Notes under the pieces: generated by a model
Told to the model about the DNA's origin: nothing
The model's input: the letters and a program-made list of their open reading frames with translations, nothing else
Database searches by the model: none
Made by a program: the position numbers and the translations under genes
Shown: piece after piece, positions 36,913 through 46,288 of the stretch
Layout: every line of letters begins with the position of its first letter
Numbering within the stretch: position 1 is the first letter of the stretch
NCBI RefSeq assembly: GCF_019243775.1
Contig: NZ_CP069157.1
Coordinates: 930,001-994,000, forward strand
Direction of reading: 5' to 3'
Length of the DNA: 64,000 nucleotides
From: Morganella morganii
Lineage (GTDB): Bacteria; Pseudomonadota; Gammaproteobacteria; Enterobacterales; Enterobacteriaceae

Positions 36913-37908
36913 TTATTTTATAAACTGTGACAGGTTCTCTTTATCCACGCCGACATACGGCACACGGATAACATTGTTTTCAATCTTGTAGCTGGTGCCT
37001 TCCGCTGCCGGTTTGCCTTCCGCCAGGTTTTTGGTGATAGCCATGGTGGCTTTCGCCTGGTTTTCCGCGTCATTCAGCACCGTACCGGCCATTGCCCCGG
37101 ATTTCACCATTGAGAGGGCTTCCGGCAGCGCATCCACACCAAAGACCGGGATATTGGTTTTGTTGTGTGCTTTCAGGGCTTCAACCGCGCCCATTGCCAT
37201 CGCGTCATTGTTGGCAATGACCACTTCGATTTTGTCTGCATTCGGGCCGGAGAGCCATGCATCCATTTTATCTTTGGCCTGTGCGGTATCCCACATCGCG
37301 GTATCGAGCTGAAGCTGCTCTGTCGGGATACCTTTCTCATTCAGGGTTTTGACTGAATAGGTGGTGCGGGCTTCCGCATCCGGGTGACCCGGCTCACCTT
37401 TGATCAGCACATACTGAATTTTGCCGTCTTTGTTCAGATCCCACGCCGGGTTGGCTGCCCAGTGTTTGGCAATCAGCTCACCCTGGATAACCCCGGATTC
37501 TTTGGAGTCGGTACCGACAAACCAGGCTTTGTCGTAGCTGTCGAGGGCTTTGCGGGAAGGCTCTTTGTTGAAGAACACCACCGGAATATCATTGGATTTT
37601 GCTTTGTCGATGATCACCGGGGCGGCGGCAGGGTCAACCAGGTTGATCGCCAGTGCTTTAACGCCCTTGGCCAGTAACACATCAATCTGATCATTCTGTT
37701 TGGACTGGTCGTTTTGTGAATCATTCATCAGAAGGGTGATTTCCGGTGAATTTTTTGCATCTTTTTCAAGGGCTTTACGAACGATAGACATAAAGTTGTC
37801 ATCGTATTTGTAGATGGTCACACCAATACGGGTATCAGCCTGTGCCTGTGCCGCAGCACCAAACAGCATGGCGGCGGCAACGCCTGCCAGGACAAAATGC
37901 TTCTTCAT
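36913..37908 (-). CDS. mglB: Galactose/glucose-binding periplasmic protein
   Basis: A 331-residue periplasmic receptor for galactose and glucose. It feeds MglAC and, in motile enterics, the Trg chemoreceptor. A signal peptide ends at [10 protein letters not shown]. The mature part shows the binding residues known from E. coli ([36 protein letters not shown] cluster, the calcium loop DLNKDGKIQ). GGAGG precedes the ATG. First gene of mglBAC, with an untranslated leader of about 180 nt. Confidence 0.96.
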   Translation of the reverse strand: MKKHFVLAGVAAAMLFGAAAQAQADTRIGVTIYKYDDNFMSIVRKALEKDAKNSPEITLLMNDSQNDQSKQNDQIDVLLAKGVKALAINLVDPAAAPVIIDKAKSNDIPVVFFNKEPSRKALDSYDKAWFVGTDSKESGVIQGELIAKHWAANPAWDLNKDGKIQYVLIKGEPGHPDAEARTTYSVKTLNEKGIPTEQLQLDTAMWDTAQAKDKMDAWLSGPNADKIEVVIANNDAMAMGAVEALKAHNKTNIPVFGVDALPEALSMVKSGAMAGTVLNDAENQAKATMAITKNLAEGKPAAEGTSYKIENNVIRVPYVGVDKENLSQFIK

Positions 37909-38096
37909 TCTCTGCCTCCGGGTCGGGGGATAGGGTACAGTTTTTATTTATGACGCCACCTGTTATTCAGAGGAAAGGCAGGGGCGGTGTTTATCATTCT
38001 TCCGGCAAATGATAATAATAATTTATAAATAAAACGGCATGCCGGTAAGAAGATGGCAGAACCTGGGACATGACGATAACGTCAGGAAACGCCCGG

Positions 38097-38157
38097 ATCA
38101 TAAAATGAGAGTTGTTATCCGTCTGTGAATAGACTCACAGATTGAAAACGTTTACAT
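38097..38157 (-). promoter_or_regulatory. mglBAC promoter with CRP site and Gal operator
   Basis: A perfect CRP core TGTGA-N6-TCACA (38124-38139) is centred 41.5 bp upstream of the start predicted from -10 TATGAT (complement of 38097-38102, start near 38090). A GalR/GalS operator-type palindrome with AAAACGTTTACA (38142-38157) adjoins the CRP site on its upstream side. Confidence 0.8.
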
Positions 38158-38166
38158 GGAGAAAGA

Positions 38167-39180
38167 TCACCGGTAGGCAGAAGAGTGACGGATAACCAGG
38201 GTTGGCATAAACACATGCGGCTCCGGCGGCGGCAAAGTGCCGGCGGCACCCGCTAAGGCAAGTTCTGTCGCCAGCATGGCCATGGAGACCACCGGGTAGC
38301 GTACTGTGGTCAGCTTCGGAGTGGTGAAACGGGCGGCGGGAATATCATCAAAGCCGATCAGGGAAAACTGCTGCGGCACGCGGATACCGTTTTCATTCAG
38401 CACCGACATAGCGCCGGCCGCCATGGCATCGTTATAGGCAAACACAGCGGAGAGTGCCTGATTACGGCTCAGCAGCTCTATCATGGCGGCCTCACCGCCG
38501 TCAGAATCCGGCGAACCGGCGGCATACCAGGCTGCACCAGTTGTCAGTCCGGCGGCTTTCATGGCACGGGTATAACCCTGATAACGCAGGGTATTATCTT
38601 CTATCTCATGGGTGGAGCCGAGATAACCAATGCGCTGATGCCCCTGAGAGATCAGCAGACGGGTCGCCATTTCCCCGCCGGACAGGTTATCCAGCCCGAC
38701 ACAGCGGTGCTCAAAACCGGGAATAACGCGGTTAATAACGGTCATGCCGGGCACCTGACGGAGAAAATCACTCAGTTCCGCATCACTGAGCGCTTTGGAA
38801 TGCACCACCAGTGCGTTGCAGCGCTGGCGGATCAGAACCTCTATCGCATGGCGCTCCTGTTCGGCCTGATGGTAGCCGTTGCCGATCAGCACATGCTTGC
38901 TGTGCTGCTGGGCGACTGTGTCCACCGCTTTGACCAGCGCGCCGAAAAACGGGTCGGCCACATCCATCACCACCACGCCGAGAATATCACTGCTCTGGCT
39001 GGCCAGTGCCTGTGCATTGGCGTTTGGCCGGTAATCCAGCTCAGTCACGGCGTTCATCACCAGTTCCCGGGTCTCTGAGCGGGTGGCCGCCGTATTGTTC
39101 AGCACACGGGATACCGTGGCAACGGAGACACCGGCGCGTTTTGCAACATCACGGATAGTTACGGGGTGTATAGATGTCAT
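38167..39180 (-). CDS. galS: LacI-family galactose regulator GalS
   Basis: Repressor of the galactose regulon, released by galactose. The 337 residues have the LacI-type HTH ([21 protein letters not shown], then [12 protein letters not shown] hinge) and a periplasmic-binding-like effector domain. It closely follows E. coli GalS/GalR ([28 protein letters not shown]). I prefer GalS because the gene lies directly upstream of mglBAC, as in E. coli. Its own promoter also carries CRP and Gal sites, suggesting autorepression. Confidence 0.93.
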   Translation of the reverse strand: MTSIHPVTIRDVAKRAGVSVATVSRVLNNTAATRSETRELVMNAVTELDYRPNANAQALASQSSDILGVVVMDVADPFFGALVKAVDTVAQQHSKHVLIGNGYHQAEQERHAIEVLIRQRCNALVVHSKALSDAELSDFLRQVPGMTVINRVIPGFEHRCVGLDNLSGGEMATRLLISQGHQRIGYLGSTHEIEDNTLRYQGYTRAMKAAGLTTGAAWYAAGSPDSDGGEAAMIELLSRNQALSAVFAYNDAMAAGAMSVLNENGIRVPQQFSLIGFDDIPAARFTTPKLTTVRYPVVSMAMLATELALAGAAGTLPPPEPHVFMPTLVIRHSSAYR

Positions 39181-39217
39181 CAGAAATTACAGGTCAGAGG
39201 TAATGAAACATGTTGCC

Positions 39218-39280
39218 ATCTTAACCCGGAGTGCGTGATGACCGTGTGATTCATCTCACAGCAAAAGAAAGCGTTTACAT
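39218..39280 (-). promoter_or_regulatory. galS promoter with CRP site and Gal operator
   Basis: A CRP core TGTGA-N6-TCACA (39245-39260) is again centred 41.5 bp before the start implied by a -10-like TAAGAT (complement of 39218-39223). A Gal-type palindrome with AAAGCGTTTACA (39265-39280) lies next to it, the same arrangement as at mglB. Confidence 0.72.
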
Positions 39281-39597
39281 TGATTTTTTCGGATTATCCG
39301 CCTGTAACGGGAAGCTGAATCCCTTCACCAGAGTCTGTAACAGCGTTTTGGGTTACATTCACTGAAATTATTAATATATAAATGATACTGATTGTTTTGT
39401 TTCCGGCGGGTGGGTTATGCAGGACAGGGAATGTTACGGAATGAGACTCCGATGAATTTTGTTACAGCGATGTGTTGTCACATGGCAGGACAGTTGCTCA
39501 TTATGTGCTTACCGGCTTGCAACCCTGGTAAAAACGCGTATGTTTTTAAATGAGTATTAATATCATAACGAAATACCTCACTCATAAGGAGCACATC
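39281..39597. other. Intergenic region upstream of the acetoin reductase gene
   Basis: About 315 bp between the galS control region and the reductase start. It is AT-rich with no ORF of its own and presumably holds the reductase promoter; I cannot assign sites. A 16-codon in-frame extension upstream of the reductase start is not supported. Confidence 0.45.
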
Positions 39598-40377
39598 ATG
39601 GCACTAACGGGTAAAGTGGTTCTGGTTACCGGCGCTGCACAGGGGATTGGTCGTGGTATTGCACTGCGCTTAGCCAAAGAAGGGGCGGATATCGCGCTGG
39701 TGGATCTGAAAGAAGAAGGGCTGGCGAAAGTCAAAAAAGAAGTGGAAGCCCTGGGCCGCAAAGCGGCGGTATTCACCGCAGATATCAGTCAGCGCGATCA
39801 GGTTTTTGCGGTTGTTGATAAAGCAGAACAAGCATTGGGCGGTTTTGATGTTATCGTCAATAACGCCGGTATTGCACAGGTTAAAGCCATTGAAGATGTG
39901 CTGCCGGAGGATATGGATCGTATTTTCCGCATTAACGTCGATGGCACGATGTGGGGAATTCAGGCCGCTGCGGCCAAATTCAAAGCACGCGGACAGAAAG
40001 GGAAAATCATTAACGCCTCATCCATTGCCGGGCATGATGGTTTTGCCTTACTCGGCGTCTATTCCGCCACTAAATTTGCGGTCCGTGCACTGACACAGGC
40101 GGCGGCCAAAGAATTTGCCAGCAGCGGGATCACCGTGAATGCTTACTGTCCGGGGATTGTCGGCACGGATATGTGGGTGGAAATTGATGAACGTTTCTCT
40201 GAAATCACCGGTGCGCCAAAAGGGGAAACCTACAAAAAATATGTCGATGGTATCGCGCTGGGCCGCGCTCAGACTCCGGATGACGTGGCGGCACTGGTTG
40301 CCTTCCTGGCAAGCGACGACTCGGATTACATCACCGGCCAGGCGATTCTGACCGACGGCGGGATTGTTTACCGCTAA
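39598..40377 (+). CDS. budC: Short-chain dehydrogenase: diacetyl/(S)-acetoin reductase, 2,3-butanediol dehydrogenase type
   Basis: A 259-residue classical short-chain dehydrogenase close to BudC. It has the NAD-binding [12 protein letters not shown], the NNAG motif, catalytic Ser-Tyr-Lys (NASSIAG...YSATKFAVR) and the family segment [15 protein letters not shown]. It interconverts diacetyl, acetoin and 2,3-butanediol with NADH. AAGGAG precedes the ATG at 39598. It is a single gene with a strong terminator; budA and budB are not in this window. Confidence 0.88.
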   Translation: MALTGKVVLVTGAAQGIGRGIALRLAKEGADIALVDLKEEGLAKVKKEVEALGRKAAVFTADISQRDQVFAVVDKAEQALGGFDVIVNNAGIAQVKAIEDVLPEDMDRIFRINVDGTMWGIQAAAAKFKARGQKGKIINASSIAGHDGFALLGVYSATKFAVRALTQAAAKEFASSGITVNAYCPGIVGTDMWVEIDERFSEITGAPKGETYKKYVDGIALGRAQTPDDVAALVAFLASDDSDYITGQAILTDGGIVYR

Positions 40378-40401
40378 ATTACTGCGTTGATATTCACAGA
40401 C

Positions 40402-40436
40402 ATCCGCCGCATGCTGAATGCGGCGGATTTTTTTTT
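40402..40436 (+). terminator. Terminator after the acetoin reductase gene
   Basis: The perfect 10-bp stem ATCCGCCGCA/TGCGGCGGAT is followed by at least eight T. Confidence 0.95.
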
Positions 40437-40474
40437 GTATACTGATCCGCAGGATAACGCTGCGGGTGACAGGC

Positions 40475-41398
40475 ATGAAATACGATCTGAATGACCTCTA
40501 TTATTTTGTGAAAGTGGTGGAATACGGCGGATTTTCCCCGGCGGGCGAGGCGCTGGGTATTCCGAAATCCAGGCTCAGTCGCCGTATCGCTGATCTGGAA
40601 CAGAAACTGAATATTTCACTGATCTACCGCTCCACCCGGCAGTTTCATGTTACTGAGATCGGACAAACCTTCTACCAGCAATGCAAAAATGTGATTGATG
40701 AGGCGGAGATCGCCGAAGAGATTATCTGCTCGGTACAGGGACATCCGCGCGGCAGCGTGAAGTTTTCCTGTCCGGTCGCGCTGTTACAGGCCTATCTTCA
40801 GGATCTGCTGACAGATTTTATGGTGAAATACCCCGATATTGATGTGCAGATCCTGGCAGTTAACCGTCCGGTGGATGTGATCAGCGAAGGGTTTGATCTC
40901 GCACTGCGGGTGCGCTCCCTCCCGCTGGATGATTCCGGGCTGACCATGAAAGTGCTGGGCTATTCGCGGCGTATCCTGGTTGCTTCACCGCTGTTATTTA
41001 CCGGAAAAGCGGCACCTCAGCATCCGGACGAACTGACAGAATTCCCGATCCTCGCCAACAGCGAACAAAAACAAAACTACACGCTGACACTGACCGGCGA
41101 AGACGGCAGCAGCATCACCAAACACCTCACAGCACGCCTCGCCACCACTGATGTCATGACACTGCACCGCGCGGCATGCAAAGGGCTGGGCATTGCCCGT
41201 CTGCCGGAAGGTGTGGTTCTCAATGATTTGACTGCCGGACGGCTTGTCCGTGTTCTGCCGGGCTGGCAGTTCCCGCAGGATGTGATCCACGCGGTTTTCC
41301 CGTCCCGCAAAGGGCTGTTACCCGCCGTGCAGGCACTGCTGAATTATCTGGCGGAACGTGTGCCGCAGACGGCGGCGTTTTCGGGGACGGGGGAATAG
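40475..41398 (+). CDS. LysR-family transcriptional regulator
   Basis: A 307-residue LysR regulator. The N-terminal winged helix (LNDLYYFVKVVEYGGFSPAGEALGIPKSRLSRRIADLEQ) is followed by an effector-binding domain (SVKFSCPVALLQ..., LTEFPILANSEQ). The start at 40475 has the canonical LysR beginning; the frame's earlier start lies inside the preceding terminator. LysR genes of this type commonly neighbour a pirin gene, and pirin lies 1.2 kb downstream here, separated by the fic cassette. The stop codon directly abuts the first 29-bp dyad. Confidence 0.88.
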   Translation: MKYDLNDLYYFVKVVEYGGFSPAGEALGIPKSRLSRRIADLEQKLNISLIYRSTRQFHVTEIGQTFYQQCKNVIDEAEIAEEIICSVQGHPRGSVKFSCPVALLQAYLQDLLTDFMVKYPDIDVQILAVNRPVDVISEGFDLALRVRSLPLDDSGLTMKVLGYSRRILVASPLLFTGKAAPQHPDELTEFPILANSEQKQNYTLTLTGEDGSSITKHLTARLATTDVMTLHRAACKGLGIARLPEGVVLNDLTAGRLVRVLPGWQFPQDVIHAVFPSRKGLLPAVQALLNYLAERVPQTAAFSGTGE

Positions 41399-41465
41399 TG
41401 AGGCAAATAATCATTCTATTCGCCTCAGTTAGTGAGTAGAATAGCGATGTTATTCTACTCATCGG
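41399..41465. repeat. Left 67-bp block of paired 29-bp dyads flanking fic
   Basis: Two dyads of 11-7-11 bp, 34 bp apart. Dyad A (41399-41427) has arms TGAGGCAAATA/TATTCGCCTCA with one mismatch. Dyad B (41433-41461) has perfect arms TGAGTAGAATA/TATTCTACTCA. TCGG follows. The block starts on the base after the LysR stop codon and ends 7 bp before the fic ATG, so the fic ribosome-binding site (GGAGG) overlaps its end. Confidence 0.9.
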
Positions 41466-41472
41466 AGGCAGT

Positions 41473-42570
41473 ATGTGGATATGGGAGCATCATAGCTGGC
41501 CCGGATTTACGTATGATTTACCGCAGTTATTGCCGCTGCTGCGGGAGGCTGCTTTTCTTCAGGGTGATTTATACGGCAGTAATAAAGCGCTTGAGCTTGC
41601 TGAAGATAAGACACTGGATACGATTCTGGCAAATATTATCTACTCAAGTGATATTGAGGGGGAAAAACCGGATGCCCGTTCTGTCAGATCATCACTGGCT
41701 AATCACCTTGGTATTTCTGAGGAGGTCTCTTATCCGGCGGACAAACGTACGGAAGGTCTGGTGGAGTCAGCGCTGGATGCAATCAATAATCCCGGTGAAC
41801 CGCTTTCTGCGGCTCGCCTTCTGAAATGGCATACCTGGTTATTCCCCGAAAATGACACCCTTTTTAACCGGACAACCGGCGGGTGTTTCCGTTCCGGGGC
41901 TGTTCAGGTGGTATCCGGCAGGCTGGATAAACCGGTCATTCATTTTGAGGCCCCTCCGGCGGAACGGGTGGAGTCAGAAATAAACGCATTTATCGCCTGG
42001 TTTAATGAAAGCAGAGATAACGCCGGTATTGACCCCGTTTTACGGGCAGGCATTGCCCATTTGTGGTTTCTGACTATTCATCCTTTTGAAGACGGGAATG
42101 GCCGGATTGGGCGTCTTATTATGGATCTGGCACTGGCTCAGGCAGAAAACAGCACTGTGCGGTTGTATGCAATGTCACAGACCATCAATGAGCACCGCAA
42201 AGAATATTATAATGTGCTGGAGCAGACACAACGGCAGGGAACGGACATTACGCCGTGGCTGGAGTGGTTTGTGAAAATGCTGGTTGTGTCTGTCGGCGCA
42301 ACGCTGGCGCAAATCAGGCGGACACTGGAAAAAAACAGATACTGGCACCGGTTTGATCAGAACCGGCTGAAACCTGGGCAGGCTAAAGTACTGAACCGGA
42401 TGCTGGACGGTGATTTTGCTGACGGTATTAATAACCGGCAGTATATGTCAGTAGCAAAAGTCAGCCGCGCCAGTGCAACACGGCATCTGGCTGACTTGGT
42501 TGAGTCCGGTTATCTGACGGAAAGTGAAAGTGGCGGGCGCAGCAGCCGCTATTGTCTGAATAAGGGATAA
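41473..42570 (+). CDS. Fic-domain protein (DUF4172-Fic) with C-terminal winged helix
   Basis: A 365-residue Fic protein, predicted to transfer AMP (or another nucleotide part) to a target protein. The N-terminal DUF4172-type region carries the inhibitory helix motif S58-S-D-I-E62-G63 ([S/T]xxxE[G/N], class II). The active site is H203PFEDGNGRIGR. The C-terminus (MSVAKVSRASATRHLADLVESGYL) is a winged-helix that could bind DNA, perhaps its own control region. Inserted between a LysR gene and pirin and flanked by two 67-bp dyad blocks. GGAGG precedes the ATG. Confidence 0.92.
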   Translation: MWIWEHHSWPGFTYDLPQLLPLLREAAFLQGDLYGSNKALELAEDKTLDTILANIIYSSDIEGEKPDARSVRSSLANHLGISEEVSYPADKRTEGLVESALDAINNPGEPLSAARLLKWHTWLFPENDTLFNRTTGGCFRSGAVQVVSGRLDKPVIHFEAPPAERVESEINAFIAWFNESRDNAGIDPVLRAGIAHLWFLTIHPFEDGNGRIGRLIMDLALAQAENSTVRLYAMSQTINEHRKEYYNVLEQTQRQGTDITPWLEWFVKMLVVSVGATLAQIRRTLEKNRYWHRFDQNRLKPGQAKVLNRMLDGDFADGINNRQYMSVAKVSRASATRHLADLVESGYLTESESGGRSSRYCLNKG

Positions 42571-42578
42571 TAAGAGAA

Positions 42579-42645
42579 TGAGGCAAATAACCACGCTATT
42601 CGCCTCATTTTGTGAGGCAAATAGCGGTCGTATTTGCCTCATCGG
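42579..42645. repeat. Right 67-bp block of paired 29-bp dyads flanking fic
   Basis: Direct repeat of the left block, about 53 of 67 positions identical by my count. Dyad C (42579-42607) has the same arms as A. Dyad D (42613-42641) has perfect arms TGAGGCAAATA/TATTTGCCTCA. The 34-bp step and the closing TCGG are kept. The block sits between the convergent 3' ends of fic and pirin, 8 bp after the fic stop and 2 bp before the pirin stop codon. There is no T-run, so these are not standard terminators. Confidence 0.9.
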
Positions 42646-42647
42646 TC

Positions 42648-43520
42648 TTACTCAGCGGGGATATGTCCGAAACGGCCGCTGTTGAAATCCTCAATGGCTT
42701 CGCGGATTTCCTGCTCGCTGTTCATCACAAACGGGCCGTAACCGACAACCGGCTCATCAATCGGCTCGCCGCTGAGGAACAGGACAACCGCATCTTCGGT
42801 GGCTTCCAGCAGAATTGTGCTGTCAGTGCCGTCCAGGATCATCAGCTCGCCGGTGTGCAGTGGTGCGCGGCTGTCGACATAAATACTGCCGTGCAGAACG
42901 ATCAGTCCGGCGTTGCGGCTGGCTTTTGCCGCCAGTCCGGTGACTTTTCCGGCTTTCAGGCGCAGATCCCACACATCCATTTCCGTGAAGGTCCGGGCCG
43001 GACCGCGTGCTCCGGCATATTCTCCGGCGATCACCCGTAATGTCCCGGCGTCATTCGGCAGTGCCACTGCCGGAATGGCGTTATTTTCCAGTAACTGATA
43101 ACCCGGTGCGGCGGATTTTGCGGAAGCAGGCAGATTCACCCACAACTGCACCATATCCAGCGTGCCGTCTTCCCGCATAAAGCGGTCAGAATGGTATTCC
43201 TGATGCAGAATACCGGATGCCGCAGTCATCCACTGCACATCCCCTTTACCGATCACACCGCCCTGACCGGTGGAATCGTGGTGAGCCACCTCGCCGTCAT
43301 AGACGATGGTCACGGTTTCAAAGCCGCGGTGCGGGTGCTCACCAACTCCCCGGTTGGCGCCTTCTGATGGCGGGAAATCCGCAGGACCGGCACGGTCGAG
43401 CAGAATAAACGGGTTCAGATGTTTGCCGTGATTGCTGTAGGAAAACATCTGGCTGACCGGAAATCCGTCGCCGACCCAATGGCCTTTCGGTGCGCGGTAG
43501 GTGCCGATAATGTTTCTCAT
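42648..43520 (-). CDS. Pirin family protein
   Basis: A 290-residue bicupin of the pirin family. The N-terminal cupin has the metal-binding histidines in GEHPHRGFETVTIVYDGEVAHHD. The second cupin is degenerate (HTGELMILDG). Bacterial pirins include quercetinases (YhhW) and metabolic regulators; which applies here is not visible. AGGAG precedes the ATG. It converges on the fic cassette, and the LysR gene beyond fic may be its regulator. Confidence 0.92.
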   Translation of the reverse strand: MRNIIGTYRAPKGHWVGDGFPVSQMFSYSNHGKHLNPFILLDRAGPADFPPSEGANRGVGEHPHRGFETVTIVYDGEVAHHDSTGQGGVIGKGDVQWMTAASGILHQEYHSDRFMREDGTLDMVQLWVNLPASAKSAAPGYQLLENNAIPAVALPNDAGTLRVIAGEYAGARGPARTFTEMDVWDLRLKAGKVTGLAAKASRNAGLIVLHGSIYVDSRAPLHTGELMILDGTDSTILLEATEDAVVLFLSGEPIDEPVVGYGPFVMNSEQEIREAIEDFNSGRFGHIPAE

Positions 43521-43630
43521 GATGTCTCTCCTGATAATTATGTATAAACAGATAATAAGGGCGCGAACTATCAGGGAGTAGTCATGAAAACGGGTTTCAC
43601 TGTTGCAGAAACAGAACAGTCAGCCCCGGG

Positions 43631-45052
43631 TTATCCGGTGTGTAATGATTCCCGGCACCACTGAGCCAGCCGGGCGATCGCATCCTCCACGTCCTTATCA
43701 CAGCCGAACCCGGCGTTGAGCCGGAAGCAGCGGTCGTAGCGGCTGTCGGTGGCAAAGATATGTCCCGGCGCGATGCCGATCCCCTCCGCGCGGGCATTGA
43801 GAAACAGTTCCCGCACATTCAGGCTGCCTTCCGGCATGGTGACCCACAGAACATAGCCGCCTTCCGGTTCGGTCACGGTGGTACCCGGCGGAAATTTCCG
43901 CAGCACAACCCGGCGGATGTTTTGTACCTGTGCCGCCAGTTCACGGCGCAGGCGGCGCAGATGAGCATCATAGCCGCCGTTACTCAGCAGTTCGCTGATG
44001 GCCGCCTGCGGCAGGACCTGAGAGCCCATCGAGGAGGTGTATTTGAGGGAGGTGATTTTGCGCATGTAATGCTGACTGTGAACCCAGCCGATACGCACGC
44101 CGGGTGCGATGGTTTTGGAAAATCCGCTGCACAGAATGACATTGTGACTGAATGCCCGCATCGGGAACGGGCGCTGCCCGCCGAATGCGGCATCACCGAA
44201 AGTATCATCCTCAATAATGATCACACCGTTTTCATCCGCCTGACGGGTTATCTCCGCTTTGACTTCATCCGGAATCGTTTTGCCCAGCGGATTATTGACG
44301 TTGGCGAGTGTCACAAAAGCTTTTACCGCTTTGCGGCGGAACAGGGCGGTGAGTTTATCGCAATCGACATAACCGTTTTCACAGGCATCCACTTCGGTCA
44401 GCCGCAGATTGAGATTACGCAGCATCTGCAGCAGTACAAAGTAACAGGGGGATTCCACTGCCACCGCATCCCCGGGGCTGAGCGTGGCGCGCAGTGCCAG
44501 TGATAAGGCTTCAATACAGCCGTTGGTGATAAGCAGGGTTTCCGGTGTGATATGGCAACCGTAACTGACTGCGCGGCGGGCGATTTCCTCTTTCAGCGGT
44601 GCATAGCCGGTGCCTTTGACCGAATCCCCCAGCAGGAACGGCTTGCTGTAACTGAGCTGACGCATGATAAGACTCAGTTTTCTGACCGGATAGAGTTCCC
44701 GCCGCCCGTTAGCCAGATCGAGCCGGACACGGCACTCTTCGCCGACCATCGACATATGCAGTTCCGTCTGTTCATCCAGCGGGGCAAAATCGGCGGTGTG
44801 TGTCTCTGTACTGCGGTTTTCCGCAGCGGCAGGCTGAACCGGGGCGACAAAAAAGCCGGATTTCGGCCGCGCCACGGCAACATGCTCATCTTCCAGCGTG
44901 CGCAGCACTTTCAGGGCGGTGGTCAGGCTGACATTGTACTGTGCGGCCAGAACACGGACGGACGGCAGACGGCTGTCCGGCGGTAAAACGCCCTCGCGGA
45001 CAGCCTGTTTTATCTGATCGGCCATCTGCCGGTAGCGCGGAAGCTGTACCAT
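43631..45052 (-). CDS. MocR-type GntR/aminotransferase-like regulator
   Basis: A 473-residue chimera. A GntR winged helix (RYRQMADQIKQAVREGVLPPDSRLPSVRVLAAQYNVS) is fused to a fold-type I aminotransferase domain (LITNGCIEALSLALRATLSPGD, IIIEDDTFGDA). SGFSKTIAPGVRIGW holds the PLP-binding lysine. MocR regulators sense amino acids or vitamin B6 through PLP. It is divergent from the YeaK-like gene, which with the following GNAT gene is the obvious target candidate. Confidence 0.93.
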   Translation of the reverse strand: MVQLPRYRQMADQIKQAVREGVLPPDSRLPSVRVLAAQYNVSLTTALKVLRTLEDEHVAVARPKSGFFVAPVQPAAAENRSTETHTADFAPLDEQTELHMSMVGEECRVRLDLANGRRELYPVRKLSLIMRQLSYSKPFLLGDSVKGTGYAPLKEEIARRAVSYGCHITPETLLITNGCIEALSLALRATLSPGDAVAVESPCYFVLLQMLRNLNLRLTEVDACENGYVDCDKLTALFRRKAVKAFVTLANVNNPLGKTIPDEVKAEITRQADENGVIIIEDDTFGDAAFGGQRPFPMRAFSHNVILCSGFSKTIAPGVRIGWVHSQHYMRKITSLKYTSSMGSQVLPQAAISELLSNGGYDAHLRRLRRELAAQVQNIRRVVLRKFPPGTTVTEPEGGYVLWVTMPEGSLNVRELFLNARAEGIGIAPGHIFATDSRYDRCFRLNAGFGCDKDVEDAIARLAQWCRESLHTG

Positions 45053-45151
45053 CTGTTCTGCCTCATTCTTACGGGTTCTGTGTGTTTCTGTAAGAGTACG
45101 TTGAGAGTAAATTATGACGCAAGGGTTTCTCCGGCTGACTGTGAGGTTTAT

Positions 45152-45646
45152 ATGACAACATTTGACAAAATTACCCGTTTACTGGATTCACGGGCGGTTT
45201 CCTTTGAGGTGATCGAACATCCGGCGGAAGGCCGTTCTGATGCGATAAGTAAAATCAGGGGAAATAAACTGAGCCAGGCGGCGAAAGCGATGGTGTTACA
45301 GGTTACCGGCAGCACACCGGACATCCGCTATGTGCTGGCGATTGTGCCGGGCGACTGCAAAGTCAATTTTAAAAATGCCGCGAAACTGGCGGGCGGGAAG
45401 AAAGCCTCATTTGCCGCACCGGAAACAGCACAGGCGCTGACCGGCTGCCCGATGGGTGCGGTCCCGCCGTTCAGCTTTAATGACGAACTGACGCTCTATG
45501 TTGATAAGCGTCTGACCGGTGCCGGACGGGTATTTTTTAATGCCGGTGAACTGGTGAGATCGGTGTCTCTGGCAGCGGATGACTATTTCAGTGTGATCGG
45601 TCATGATCGCATTGCGGATATTGCGGTACCTCCCGCCGCAGAATAA
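45152..45646 (+). CDS. YbaK/EbsC-type aminoacyl-tRNA deacylase (YeaK-like)
   Basis: A 164-residue trans-editing domain protein related to E. coli YeaK and YbaK, which remove wrong amino acids from tRNA. Visible features are EHPAEGRSDAISKIRGNKLSQAAKAMVL with the conserved lysine, the glycine-rich segment GGKKASFA, and GCPMGAVPPFSF. The start at 45152 is preceded by GAGG; the frame's earlier codons overlap the divergent promoter region. A GNAT gene follows 21 bp later, so they are cotranscribed. Confidence 0.87.
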   Translation: MTTFDKITRLLDSRAVSFEVIEHPAEGRSDAISKIRGNKLSQAAKAMVLQVTGSTPDIRYVLAIVPGDCKVNFKNAAKLAGGKKASFAAPETAQALTGCPMGAVPPFSFNDELTLYVDKRLTGAGRVFFNAGELVRSVSLAADDYFSVIGHDRIADIAVPPAAE

Positions 45647-45667
45647 CAATGATAACGGAGAATAACG

Positions 45668-46216
45668 ATGGAATATTGTGTTGCTGAACTGACGGATATG
45701 GATCAGGTAAAAGCCTTATTAAAACGTTATCATCTGACCACCATCAGTGATGAAGACAAGCCGGACGGTTTTGTCACCACACAGATGAGTGATGAACAGA
45801 TGACGGATCTGATTGAAAACGAGCAGGGATTATTTGTCGCCAAACAGGACGGAAAGGTGGTGGCGTTTGTGATGGCGGCATCCTGGCAGTACTGGTCACC
45901 GTGGCCGCTGTTTGCCCATATGATTGATAAACTGGGTGATTATGAGTTTGCCGGTCAGACGCTGACCACAGAGAACTCGTATCAGTACGGCCCGGTCTGT
46001 ATTGATGCATCACTGCGCGGGCAGGGCGTGCTGGAAGGACTGTTTGCTTTTGCACTGGAAAAAATGTCGCAGCGGTTTGATATCCTGGTGACCTTTATCA
46101 ACAAGGTGAACCCGCGCTCTTATGCCGCGCACACCCGTAAGCTCGGGCTGACGGTGCTGGATGAGTTCGGATTCAATAATAACCATTATTACTGGCTGGT
46201 CTGCGAAACCCGCTGA
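45668..46216 (+). CDS. GNAT family N-acetyltransferase
   Basis: A 182-residue acetyl-CoA-dependent acetyltransferase of the GNAT superfamily. Motif A is recognisable in VCIDASLRGQGVLEGLFAFAL (the R/QxxG-type pyrophosphate loop RGQGV), followed by the late motif NPRSYAAHTRKLGL. The substrate is unknown. It is probably cotranscribed with the YeaK-like deacylase and controlled by the divergent MocR regulator. Confidence 0.82.
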   Translation: MEYCVAELTDMDQVKALLKRYHLTTISDEDKPDGFVTTQMSDEQMTDLIENEQGLFVAKQDGKVVAFVMAASWQYWSPWPLFAHMIDKLGDYEFAGQTLTTENSYQYGPVCIDASLRGQGVLEGLFAFALEKMSQRFDILVTFINKVNPRSYAAHTRKLGLTVLDEFGFNNNHYYWLVCETR

Positions 46217-46235
46217 ATAATCCGGAAAAATAAGA

Positions 46236-46279
46236 AACCCGCCGCAGCCGCTGAATAATCAGAGCTGCGGCGGGCTTTT
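46236..46279. terminator. Bidirectional terminator between the GNAT gene and fabV
   Basis: The perfect 10-bp stem CCCGCCGCAG/CTGCGGCGGG with a 17-nt loop, followed by CTTTT. It lies between convergent genes. Confidence 0.8.
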
Positions 46280-46288
46280 CAGAAATGA

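Noticed and set aside
41399-42645. dif/XerCD module, attC cassette or short CRISPR around fic
   Set aside because: The arms do not match the XerC/XerD consensus, the spacer is 7 bp rather than 6 or 8, there is no integron-type core site, and two repeats with 5-bp linkers are not a CRISPR array. A recombination origin remains only a hypothesis in the findings.
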